A DNA stretch of 64,000 nt from Paenibacillus hemerocallicola (GTDB lineage Bacteria > Bacillota > Bacilli > Paenibacillales > NBRC-103111), in assembly GCF_006265175.1 (NCBI RefSeq), contig NZ_VDCQ01000041.1, forward strand, positions 21,849 through 85,848, in the 5' to 3' direction. The notes under the pieces were generated by a model. The model made no database searches. It saw only the letters and a program-made list of their open reading frames with translations, and was not told the origin of the DNA. This document shows positions 25,147 to 32,429 of this stretch, one piece after another; the stretch's first letter is position 1, and each line of letters opens with the position of its first letter. The position numbers and the translations under genes were made by a program.

Positions 25147-26652
25147 CTAAGCCGGGGTTTTGCCCGACTTTGCTTCGACGAGCAGCGCTCGGAACGTATC
25201 GCCGGTCAGTACCTCTTCCCGAATCAGGATGTCGAGCGATTGCTCGAAGACGTAACGGAATGTCTCCAGCATATCGCGGGTCGCCCGATGCAGCGCATCC
25301 AGAATGGCCGCGTTTTCCTTCATCAGCTCTTCCTGCGTCACCATCTGGCGATCGATAATGCCCAGACCGGTCAGTCCGGAATCCATCATCGTGCGAACCA
25401 GGTGAAGAGCCTGCTCGAAATCGTTTCTCGAGCCGGTGCTGCGTCCGCCGTAAAACATTTCTTCGGCGACGGCTCCGCCGAGGGCGATCATAATTTGCTG
25501 CTCCAGCTCGGTGCGCGTATACAAATATTGATCCTGCTGAGGGTTATGCCTTACGTAGCCCAGCGCCTGGCCGCGCGGGCTAAGCGACACCATGGATACG
25601 GAGCCCGGCTTGACCGTTTCCGCGGCGATGGCATGCCCGAGCTCATGCAGCGCGACGCGCTTGCGCTCTTCCATCGTCGATTCCCGGTCCGTCTTCTCGC
25701 CCATCATCACTTTATCGATCGCGAGGGAGAAGTGCTTCTGCGCGATTTCCGGATTGTCGTCCCGCATCGCATAAATCGCCGCCTCGTTCATGACGCTCTC
25801 GAGCTGGGCGCCGGAGAATCCGAACGTTTCCCCGGCTACCCGTTCCATGCTCGCTTCGGTCGACACCGGTTTGTTTTTGGCATGGATTTGCAAAATATGC
25901 ATCCGGCCCTTCTTGTCCGGCAAATCGACTTGAATGTGCCGGTCGAACCGTCCCGGACGCAGCAGCGCGCTGTCCAGCATTTCTTTCCGGTTCGTGGCGG
26001 CCACGATCAAAATGCGCGGCGTCTCGGACGTGTGGATACCGTCCATCTCGGTCAGCAGCTGGTTCAAGGTCTGATCGTACTCGCGGTGCTGACCTCCTTC
26101 CCGCTTGCCGCCGATCACATCGATCTCGTCGATAAAAATAATCGCGCTATCCTTGCCTTCCTTGGCGGCCCGGCTGCGCGCTTCCTTGAATAGATCGCGG
26201 ACGCGGCTAGCCCCGACGCCGACATACATTTCGACAAACTCGCTGCCCGAAGCCGATACGAAAATCGAGTTCGTGTAGTGCGCCGCGGCTTTCGCCATCA
26301 GCGTTTTCCCGGTTCCCGGAGGTCCCGTAAGCAGAATCCCCTTCAAGGGCCGTATGCCGAATTTGCGTATTTCCTCATGGCGAATCAAGAAATCGAGAGC
26401 TTCCTTCAGCTCGTTCTTGGCCCGATCCTGCCCCCCGATATCATCGAAAGTCAAATAAGAAGGCGTCCGGCTTTTTCCTTTCCGATCGGAAGAAGAGACT
26501 CCCAAATTGTCCCGCATGCGCGTCACGTACAATAAGGAGAACAAAATAACGCCGACCAGCACGAATGGGATGACGTTCACGCCCATAAAAATAAGAAATG
26601 CCAGCAATACCGGCACGAATCCGATCAACACTTCTTTGCTTATTTTACTCAT
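25147..26652 (-). CDS. Short FtsH-like membrane AAA protease lacking the extracytoplasmic domain
   Basis: This 501-residue protein has an AAA module (Walker A GPPGTGKT 110-117, Walker B IIFIDEID 171-178, SRH ATNRKEMLDSALLRPGRFD) and an M41 zinc protease domain (HELGH 336-340, later GSRNDFEQA supplying the third-ligand region). True FtsH has about 640 residues with a roughly 75-residue domain between two membrane helices. Here residues 8-44 form a near-continuous hydrophobic hairpin and that domain is missing. The C-terminus is also short. It is probably a second, specialised membrane protease next to a housekeeping ftsH elsewhere. The upstream gene overlaps it by 8 bp and encodes a single-pass membrane protein that may partner it. 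Confidence 0.85.
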   Translation of the reverse strand: MSKISKEVLIGFVPVLLAFLIFMGVNVIPFVLVGVILFSLLYVTRMRDNLGVSSSDRKGKSRTPSYLTFDDIGGQDRAKNELKEALDFLIRHEEIRKFGIRPLKGILLTGPPGTGKTLMAKAAAHYTNSIFVSASGSEFVEMYVGVGASRVRDLFKEARSRAAKEGKDSAIIFIDEIDVIGGKREGGQHREYDQTLNQLLTEMDGIHTSETPRILIVAATNRKEMLDSALLRPGRFDRHIQVDLPDKKGRMHILQIHAKNKPVSTEASMERVAGETFGFSGAQLESVMNEAAIYAMRDDNPEIAQKHFSLAIDKVMMGEKTDRESTMEERKRVALHELGHAIAAETVKPGSVSMVSLSPRGQALGYVRHNPQQDQYLYTRTELEQQIMIALGGAVAEEMFYGGRSTGSRNDFEQALHLVRTMMDSGLTGLGIIDRQMVTQEELMKENAAILDALHRATRDMLETFRYVFEQSLDILIREEVLTGDTFRALLVEAKSGKTPA

Positions 26653-27178
26653 TCGGCCACACTCCTATCCGCTGAGCTTTGCGGGGAAGCAGCTTGTATT
26701 TGTCGTGGGTTCCGTCGGTCATATGAACGTACACATACTGGTCGTCCATCTCCGTATCGACCCGAAGTCCCGGAAACGTCGCTTTCTTCGCCTCCAATGC
26801 GGCGGGAATCGCGGCATATCGCTTGCCTTCCATCGCTTCCGCTACGTCGAACAACGCGTCCGACCACCACCGGTCGAGCTCGGGCGTGCTCGTATCCTTC
26901 ACCACGAGCTCCACTTGGCGATCGCCGATAATCGAACCGCCTTTTTCCACAATCGAATTATATATTTCACGAAGATTCGCGTCGGACGTCGGGGTTACTT
27001 CGATCGACACCGTACCGCTGCCGATATTGATTTTGGACTGCTCGATGCCCGGCTGCTCCTGAACGATCCGCGAGAGCGGATTCTCCATGGCCAAGCTGTC
27101 ATATAGAAACCAACCTCCGAACAATACGGCCGAAGAAACAATAACGCTCGTAATAACAGGCAAGAGACGCAACTTCAC
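26645..27178 (-). CDS. Single-pass membrane protein coupled to the FtsH-like protease
   Basis: A 177-residue protein I cannot name. It starts VKLRLLPVITSVIVSS, one hydrophobic signal-anchor helix (about residues 5-27), and the remaining 150 residues would lie outside the membrane. That domain contains INIGSGTVSIEVTPTSDANLR, GDRQVELVVKDT and a tyrosine-rich C-terminus (DQYVYVHMTDGTHDKYKLLP), with no lipobox. The GTG start at 27178 has AGGGGGA upstream; the frame extends further but without a site. Its stop overlaps the protease start by 8 bp, so the two are made together. Confidence 0.7.
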   Translation of the reverse strand: MKLRLLPVITSVIVSSAVLFGGWFLYDSLAMENPLSRIVQEQPGIEQSKINIGSGTVSIEVTPTSDANLREIYNSIVEKGGSIIGDRQVELVVKDTSTPELDRWWSDALFDVAEAMEGKRYAAIPAALEAKKATFPGLRVDTEMDDQYVYVHMTDGTHDKYKLLPRKAQRIGVWPNE

Positions 27179-27407
27179 GCGACGTCCCCCTTTCTTTCGC
27201 ATATTTAGTTTCACTATCGAACTGCTATACAAAGAGTATATCACATCGTATATACTTTTTCCGATGCAATGTGTGGAAACCGCACCAATGACGCGCCTTT
27301 TGTCGGTTTATAAATATTTTTGGGAGGAAAAGGAATCGAATCGGTTTCATCGAATAGGAATAAAGTTGTAATCTTTGTCGAAATGAGAATATGGGAGGAG
27401 AAAGTCT

Positions 27408-27779
27408 ATGGGAGCCCGGTTTATTAAAGTATCGGTCATTTACTTCTTGATCGGAGTCATTGTCGGTCTCGTCATGGGAATCGCGGAAGCATTCAAATAT
27501 ACGTCCGCGCATGCCCACATCAACCTGCTCGGATGGGCGTCGCTGGCGATTATCGGAGTCATCTACACCGTATATCCGGATGCGGGTAAAACGAAGCTGG
27601 CGGGCGTACAGTTCTGGCTGCACAATATCGGTCTTCCGCTGCTTGTCGTCAGCATGCTGCTTTTCGCAAACGGGATCAATGGCGCAGGCATTCCTATTGC
27701 CGCAGTAGGGGGCTTGCTCGTAATCGCCTCCGTTGTCGTGTTCGTCGTTAACGTGTTCGGCAAGGTGCGGCAGCGTTAA
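27408..27779 (+). CDS. Four-helix membrane protein with heme-copper-oxidase-subunit-I-like motif
   Basis: A 123-residue protein with four hydrophobic segments (about 7-27, 38-57, 68-87, 94-115). SAHAHINLLGWASLAIIGVIYTVYP resembles the first helices of heme-copper oxidase subunit I/NorB-type proteins, where such histidines bind heme, and small proteins of this kind are often annotated as cytochrome oxidase-like in Bacillales. It is far too short to be an oxidase. It may bind heme or be a respiration accessory protein. GGGAGGAGAAAGTCT precedes the ATG; it is a single-gene unit ending in a strong hairpin. Confidence 0.7.
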   Translation: MGARFIKVSVIYFLIGVIVGLVMGIAEAFKYTSAHAHINLLGWASLAIIGVIYTVYPDAGKTKLAGVQFWLHNIGLPLLVVSMLLFANGINGAGIPIAAVGGLLVIASVVVFVVNVFGKVRQR

Positions 27780-27787
27780 AAAGCAAA

Positions 27788-27826
27788 GAGGCTGTCTCCG
27801 GACTAATATCCGGGCACAGCCTCTTC
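27788..27826. terminator. Bidirectional terminator between converging genes
   Basis: AGAGGCTGT and ACAGCCTCT enclose an inner CGG/CCG pair, forming a long hairpin between the oxidase-like protein and ypmB, with T-rich sequence after it on the plus strand. Confidence 0.65.
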
Positions 27827-27839
27827 CGTTTGCATTTTA

Positions 27840-28325
27840 TCAGCGCTTGCTCATTCGCCACGTATCGATTTCCGCGCCGTTATCGAACCGGTAATATCCG
27901 TAATAGTACCGGCTGCCTTCGTCCTCCTTGCGGTTGTACAGCACTTCCCACAAATAAGTGCCGTTCAGGACGCCGGGCATTACCCGGACGATTTCGTTGG
28001 CCGGATTTTGTTCCAAAACTTTTTGCCTGACGTCCTCATTCGAAACGCCCGAGCTGGCGTATTCCATGTGCGCCGCATCGCCGTCTACCCATACAATCGC
28101 TTCTCGGCCGTCAGAGTCTTTGCCGAATACGATCCTGTACTCCTTCTCGCCGATGAACGTCTCCACCCGGTCGATCGTTTCCATATAAGTCGATTCGGTT
28201 ACCGTCTTCTCGGCAGCGACGCGCATGGCCCATTCTTCGTCATGTATCGTCCGGTAGAAAAAAACGAGCGCGACCGTCATCAGCACGAGTACGATAATTG
28301 CGCTGTATGTAATTTTTCTTGCCAC
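27840..28325 (-). CDS. ypmB: YpmB-like membrane-anchored DUF5590 protein
   Basis: A 161-residue protein with one N-terminal membrane helix (about residues 5-24, ITYSAIIVLVLMTVALVFFY) and an extracytoplasmic domain resembling two small PepSY/DUF5590 folds (IVFGKDSDGREAIVWVDGD, GTYLWEVLYNRKEDEGSRYYYGYYRFDNG). The position near asnS and dnaD matches Bacillus ypmB, which supports the name. aspB, normally between ypmB and asnS, is missing; other genes fill the gap. The GTG at 28325 after GGGGAGGGAG is preferred to an ATG seven codons upstream that lies in that site. It follows the deaminase gene by 35 bp. Confidence 0.75.
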   Translation of the reverse strand: MARKITYSAIIVLVLMTVALVFFYRTIHDEEWAMRVAAEKTVTESTYMETIDRVETFIGEKEYRIVFGKDSDGREAIVWVDGDAAHMEYASSGVSNEDVRQKVLEQNPANEIVRVMPGVLNGTYLWEVLYNRKEDEGSRYYYGYYRFDNGAEIDTWRMSKR

Positions 28326-28360
28326 GGTCGTTTTCTCCCTCCCCATGCTTTTGTTTCGTT

Positions 28361-29656
28361 TCAGTTGGTCAGAAGCTCGAACCGCCGCTGCGCCTCGAAC
28401 TTGATTTTCTCTTCGTCAAGCGTCAAGCATTCGCCGCCGCGTACGATTTGTTTCCCGTCCACGAATACGTCTGTAACGTCTTTGGCCGATGCCGAATAGA
28501 TGACGTGCGAAATGTAGTCGCTCTTGGGCAAAAAATGCGCTTGATCGATATCGAGAGCGATGAAGTCCGCTTTCATCCCTGCGGCAAGCGTACCGACCTC
28601 GTCGAGCCAGATCGATTTCGCTCCGTTTATCGTGCCCAGCTTGAGCGCTTCCTTGGCCGGAACGGCGACCGGATCGCCCGATACGCCCTTATGGATGAGG
28701 GCGGCGAGCCGCATTTCCTCGAACATGTCGAGATTGTTGTTGCTGGCGGAGCTGTCCGTTCCGAGGGACACCAGAACGCCCGCCTTGAGCAGATCCGGGA
28801 CGCGCGCTACGCCGCTCGCCAGCTTCAGGTTGCTTCCCGGATTATGCGAGACGCGCACATCGTGCTCGCGAAGCGTTTCGATTTCCGCATCGTTCAGATG
28901 AACGGCGTGAGCGACCAGGCTCGGGCGGGAGAACAGGCCCAGCTTGGCCAAATGATCGACGGGCCGCAAGCCGTATTGCTTCTCGTTCTCCAGCACCTCG
29001 CGCAGCGTCTCGGACATATGCGTATGCAGCGGCAAATTCAAATCGTGGGCCGCCTGCACGATTTTCTCAATATAATCCGGCGGACAAGTGTACGGAGCGT
29101 GAGGCGACATCATCGCCGTAATGCGGCCGTCCGCTTTCCCGTGCCAGTCCTTGGCGAACTGGACCGCTTCGCGCAGCTTGTGATCCTGTACGTCAGGCGG
29201 ACATAGTCCAATGACGCCGCGGGTCAAACATCCCCGCATGCCGGATTGCTCGACCGCCTTCGCCACCTCATCCATATGATCGTACATATCGACGAAGCTT
29301 GTCGTTCCGCCTTTGATCATTTCCAATATCGACAGAAGCGTTCCCCACTTCACGTCTTCCCCGGTAAATTTCGCCTCGTTCGGCCACATCTTTGTCTCCA
29401 GCCAAACTTGCAGCGCCATATCGTCCCCGTACCCGCGCAGCAGCGACATGGCGGCGTGGCAATGCGTATTGACCAATCCCGGCATATATAGCTTCCCGCT
29501 GCCGTCGATAATCGCATCGAACTTCTCGGCATCGTCCGGGGCATGTTCTCCGATATATGTGATTTTATCGTTCTCTATCGTCATACTCCCCCGTACGATC
29601 GGGAATTCATCCGCAACGGTCACGAATGTGCCGTTTTTGATTAGCGTTCTCGCCAT
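28361..29656 (-). CDS. mtaD: 5-methylthioadenosine/S-adenosylhomocysteine deaminase-like amidohydrolase
   Basis: A 431-residue amidohydrolase of the cytosine-deaminase-like group. MPGLVNTHCHAAMSLLRGYGDD carries the HxH metal motif, then SPHAPYTCPPD, LHTHMSET, VAHAVHLND and LGTDSSASNNNLDMFEEMR, the standard MtaD/SAH deaminase set. It deaminates methylthioadenosine or S-adenosylhomocysteine to the inosyl forms, an alternative entry to SAM-cycle recycling. That complements the mtn genes 10 kb away, but guanine- or other adenosine-analogue deamination cannot be excluded. ATG at 29656 is preferred by spacing from AAAGG; an ATG two codons upstream is possible. Confidence 0.83.
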   Translation of the reverse strand: MARTLIKNGTFVTVADEFPIVRGSMTIENDKITYIGEHAPDDAEKFDAIIDGSGKLYMPGLVNTHCHAAMSLLRGYGDDMALQVWLETKMWPNEAKFTGEDVKWGTLLSILEMIKGGTTSFVDMYDHMDEVAKAVEQSGMRGCLTRGVIGLCPPDVQDHKLREAVQFAKDWHGKADGRITAMMSPHAPYTCPPDYIEKIVQAAHDLNLPLHTHMSETLREVLENEKQYGLRPVDHLAKLGLFSRPSLVAHAVHLNDAEIETLREHDVRVSHNPGSNLKLASGVARVPDLLKAGVLVSLGTDSSASNNNLDMFEEMRLAALIHKGVSGDPVAVPAKEALKLGTINGAKSIWLDEVGTLAAGMKADFIALDIDQAHFLPKSDYISHVIYSASAKDVTDVFVDGKQIVRGGECLTLDEEKIKFEAQRRFELLTN

Positions 29657-29868
29657 CTGCATCAAACCTTTCGGATAATATCGAATCAATGCGCCCGTCT
29701 TCCAATGTACCTTTTCGCTTGGGCAAAATCAAGCAAAACAAAGACATGCCGCGCAAAACCCGCGAACATTCGACAAAAGTCGTTTGCTTTTCCATGCCCC
29801 GATATGATAATTTTAATTTTGTGTAAATAACTGATTTCATCCATCGAACACTGGGGGTTTTACGCTTG

Positions 29869-30489
29869 ATGATTTTCAATAAAAAGGGCGAGATCGATTT
29901 TCTCAATCTCCTCATTCAAGGCGCGGAGAACACTTTGAAAGGCGCGCATATGTTTCGCGAGGCGATGATGGGCGACAAGCCGCCCGCCACCTATTTCGAG
30001 GCGCTGAAGGAAATCGAGAATATCGGCGATTCGTTTACGCACGAAATTTTCAAAGGACTGAACAAAGTGTTCATTACGCCGCTCGACCGCGAGGACATTA
30101 TGGAGCTCGCCGTGCGGCTGGACGACGTTCTGGACGGCATCGAGGCATCCATCGCCCGATTCGACTACTTGAACATCACGTTTACGAACCAATATATGAA
30201 GGAATTCTCCGAGGTGCTCGTGTCCTCCTGCGAGCATTTGCTTGCCGCATTCAAGCTGCTCTCCAAAAAGAAATATATGCAAATCCAGGAGCATACCGTT
30301 CAGATCAACAGTCTGGAAAACGAAGGCGACCGGCTCATGCGCGAAGGAATCCGGGAAATATTCACCCATCCGACGGACCCTTACCATGACTTCAAGCTGA
30401 AAGAGCTGTACGAGCGGCTGGAGCAGACGACGGATTGCTGCGAGGACGTTGCGGATATTTTGGAAAGCGTCGTGCTGCGTTACGCATAA
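29869..30489 (+). CDS. DUF47 PhoU-like phosphate transport regulator
   Basis: A 206-residue, mostly helical protein of the DUF47/PhoU-like (Pit accessory) family. FHDSFTHEIF-type metal residues are visible as IENIGDSFTHEIFKGL, TPLDREDIMELAVRLDDVLDGIE and the repeated helical half EGDRLMREGIREIF with TTDCCEDVADILESVVLRY. Such proteins bind metals and modulate low-affinity PitA-type transporters, encoded here 66 bp downstream. The TTG/ATG pair at 29866-29871 leaves the start uncertain by one codon; I used the ATG. Confidence 0.9.
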   Translation: MIFNKKGEIDFLNLLIQGAENTLKGAHMFREAMMGDKPPATYFEALKEIENIGDSFTHEIFKGLNKVFITPLDREDIMELAVRLDDVLDGIEASIARFDYLNITFTNQYMKEFSEVLVSSCEHLLAAFKLLSKKKYMQIQEHTVQINSLENEGDRLMREGIREIFTHPTDPYHDFKLKELYERLEQTTDCCEDVADILESVVLRYA

Positions 30490-30555
30490 GAACGGTTGTA
30501 TACATACGAGCCATGGACGCGTAACGTATTTGAATCCAAGCGTTAGGAGAAAATC

Positions 30556-31554
30556 ATGTTAACTTTGATCATATTCATCGTCGTATTGGCGTTGCTGTTC
30601 GACTTCATCAACGGCTTCCACGACACCGCAAACGCCATCGCCACCTCCATCTCCACAAGGGCCATGTCTCCCCGATTCGCGGTATTGTACGCGGCGACAT
30701 TGAACTTCGTGGGCGCCTTGCTGTCGTCCGAGGTCGCCAAAACCGTCGGCGGAAGCATCGCCAACCCGGCGGAAATCGATAATGGCGTCCAAGTCGTAAT
30801 TGCCGCACTCGTCGCTGCGATCATCTGGAATCTTCTTACCTGGTATTACGGTATCCCTTCGTCGTCCTCCCATACGCTGATCGGAGCGCTCGCGGGGGCG
30901 GTTATCGCCGGAGCCGGATTCGAATCCCTTCATATGTCGGGCTTTTTGAAAATCGTCTATATTTTGATCTTGTCGCCGATTATCGCTTTCGCTATGGGAT
31001 TTCTCATTATGTATTTGCTGAAATATATCATTTTGTTCAGCGGGAACAAATCCCGATCGAAGCTGAACCGTATGTTCCGAACGTTCCAAATTATATCCGC
31101 GGGTTTGCTGTCGTTCAGCCATGGGGGCAACGATGCGCAAAAGGCGATGGGAATTATCGTATTCGGATTGGTAGCCGGCGGCTATCACACCAACTTGGAC
31201 GTGCCGCTTTGGGTTAAAATATCCGCCGCCACGGCGATGGGTCTCGGCACTTCGATCGGCGGATGGAAAATCATTAAAACGGTCAGCAAAAAAATTATGA
31301 AAATCGAGCCGGTAAACGGATTCGCATCCGACCTGACCTCCTCCATTGTCATTCAGACCTCGACGGCGATGGGTCAACCGTTATCGACAACTCACGTCAT
31401 CACCTCCGCCATTATCGGCACGGGCAGCGTAATCCGCTTTAAGGACGTGAAGTGGGCCACCGTCGGACGGATGATAATGACCTGGCTCATTACGATTCCG
31501 ATCAGTATGGTGCTCGCTTTCGTGCTGTACAAGCTGTTTTTCGATTTGTTCTGA
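30556..31554 (+). CDS. pit: Low-affinity inorganic phosphate transporter (PiT family)
   Basis: A 332-residue secondary transporter with about ten membrane helices that couples metal-phosphate or phosphate uptake to the ion gradient. The two inverted PiT signatures are present: DFINGFHDTANAIATSISTRAMSP near the N-terminus and SFSHGGNDAQKAMGII in the second half, each carrying the conserved GxHDxxN/GGNDxxx ligand residues, plus QPLSTTHVITSAIIGTG. It is downstream of the DUF47 gene, the usual pairing. AGGAG precedes the ATG; a strong terminator follows at 31768-31804. Confidence 0.93.
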   Translation: MLTLIIFIVVLALLFDFINGFHDTANAIATSISTRAMSPRFAVLYAATLNFVGALLSSEVAKTVGGSIANPAEIDNGVQVVIAALVAAIIWNLLTWYYGIPSSSSHTLIGALAGAVIAGAGFESLHMSGFLKIVYILILSPIIAFAMGFLIMYLLKYIILFSGNKSRSKLNRMFRTFQIISAGLLSFSHGGNDAQKAMGIIVFGLVAGGYHTNLDVPLWVKISAATAMGLGTSIGGWKIIKTVSKKIMKIEPVNGFASDLTSSIVIQTSTAMGQPLSTTHVITSAIIGTGSVIRFKDVKWATVGRMIMTWLITIPISMVLAFVLYKLFFDLF

Positions 31555-31767
31555 TCGTACACAGGCTGCGGGGATGCCCCTCGCCAGCGAGGAAGCGGTG
31601 AAGGCAAGGGGTGGGGGAATGCACTCCACTTCCGTAATAATCAAGTTGTCTTTTATTGGAATATGGAGGTTACAGCTCGATTTTACACTCAGCCGCTTCG
31701 CTCTTCCGCACCTCTTCCCACCCCCTTTTGCATCCTAACCCTCTCTATTGGACTAAACGAAAACAAA

Positions 31768-31804
31768 GCGGTCTGCCGCAGAGCAGACCGCCTTTATTTT
31801 TTTC
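31768..31804. terminator. Bidirectional terminator between pit and rex
   Basis: GCGGTCTGC (31768-31776) and GCAGACCGC (31783-31791) form a perfect nine-bp stem. On the plus strand CTTTATTTTTTT follows and on the minus strand TTTGTTTTC. The rest of 31555-31767 shows nothing I can identify. Confidence 0.88.
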
Positions 31805-31805
31805 A

Positions 31806-32429
31806 TCAATGATCCAAATAATAAGCCAAGCTCATCAGTTCCGTAGTAAAGTCGGCGTGATGCACGCGAATTTCGGTCGGAACTTTGATAATAACCGGGG
31901 CGAAGTTGAGGATCGCCTCGACGCCCGCTTCGACGAATTGATTCGCGACGAGCTGCGCTTCGAAGGCCGGCACGGTAATGATGCCGATGCGTACTTTATG
32001 CTCCTTGATCGATTCGCCGAGCGCGGTCATAGGCAGCACGGTCAAATTGTTCATCTGAATCCCGATTTTGTCCGGAGAGCTGTCGAACACGGCTACGATC
32101 TTCATGTTGTCCTTCAAGTAGGCGTTGTAATTGCACAGCGCCCGGCCCAGATTGCCCGCCCCTACCAGAGCGACGGGTATCGTCTGGTCCAGCTTTAAAA
32201 TTTGCCTTATTTTCTCGATCAAATAGGCTACGTCATAGCCGATCCCTTTTTTGCCGAACTCGCCGAAATAAGCCAAATCTTTGCGGATTTGCGCCGGATT
32301 CAAGTCCAGCTTTTGCCCCAAATCCTGTGAGGAGACCATTTGCACGCTTCGCCTGCTGAGCTCGTTCAAAAATCGGAGGTACACCGGCAGCCGACGAACG
32401 ACCGCCTCCGATATTTTGGGCGTCTTCAT
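31806..32429 (-). CDS. rex: Redox-sensing transcriptional repressor Rex
   Basis: A 207-residue regulator that binds DNA when NADH is low and releases it when NADH rises, controlling fermentation and respiration genes. It has an N-terminal winged helix (SEAVVRRLPVYLRFLNELSRR..., KLDLNPAQIRKDLAYFGEFGKKGIGYD) and a Rossmann domain (VALVGAGNLGRALCNY), with the domain-swapped C-terminal helix ending MSLAYYLDH. The ATG at 32429 follows GGGAGGGGAG and overlaps the dinG stop by four bases. In B. subtilis rex is elsewhere, so its position is an insertion into the dinG-ypmB interval. Likely targets (qcr, hbd, ackA) lie in the window, but I did not find a clear TTGTGAAnnnnTTCACAA site. Confidence 0.94.
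   Translation of the reverse strand: MKTPKISEAVVRRLPVYLRFLNELSRRSVQMVSSQDLGQKLDLNPAQIRKDLAYFGEFGKKGIGYDVAYLIEKIRQILKLDQTIPVALVGAGNLGRALCNYNAYLKDNMKIVAVFDSSPDKIGIQMNNLTVLPMTALGESIKEHKVRIGIITVPAFEAQLVANQFVEAGVEAILNFAPVIIKVPTEIRVHHADFTTELMSLAYYLDH

Noticed and set aside
25139..25155. CCCCGGC/GCCGGGG hairpin as a plus-strand terminator
   Set aside because: It overlaps the stop codon of a minus-strand gene and no plus-strand gene ends there.
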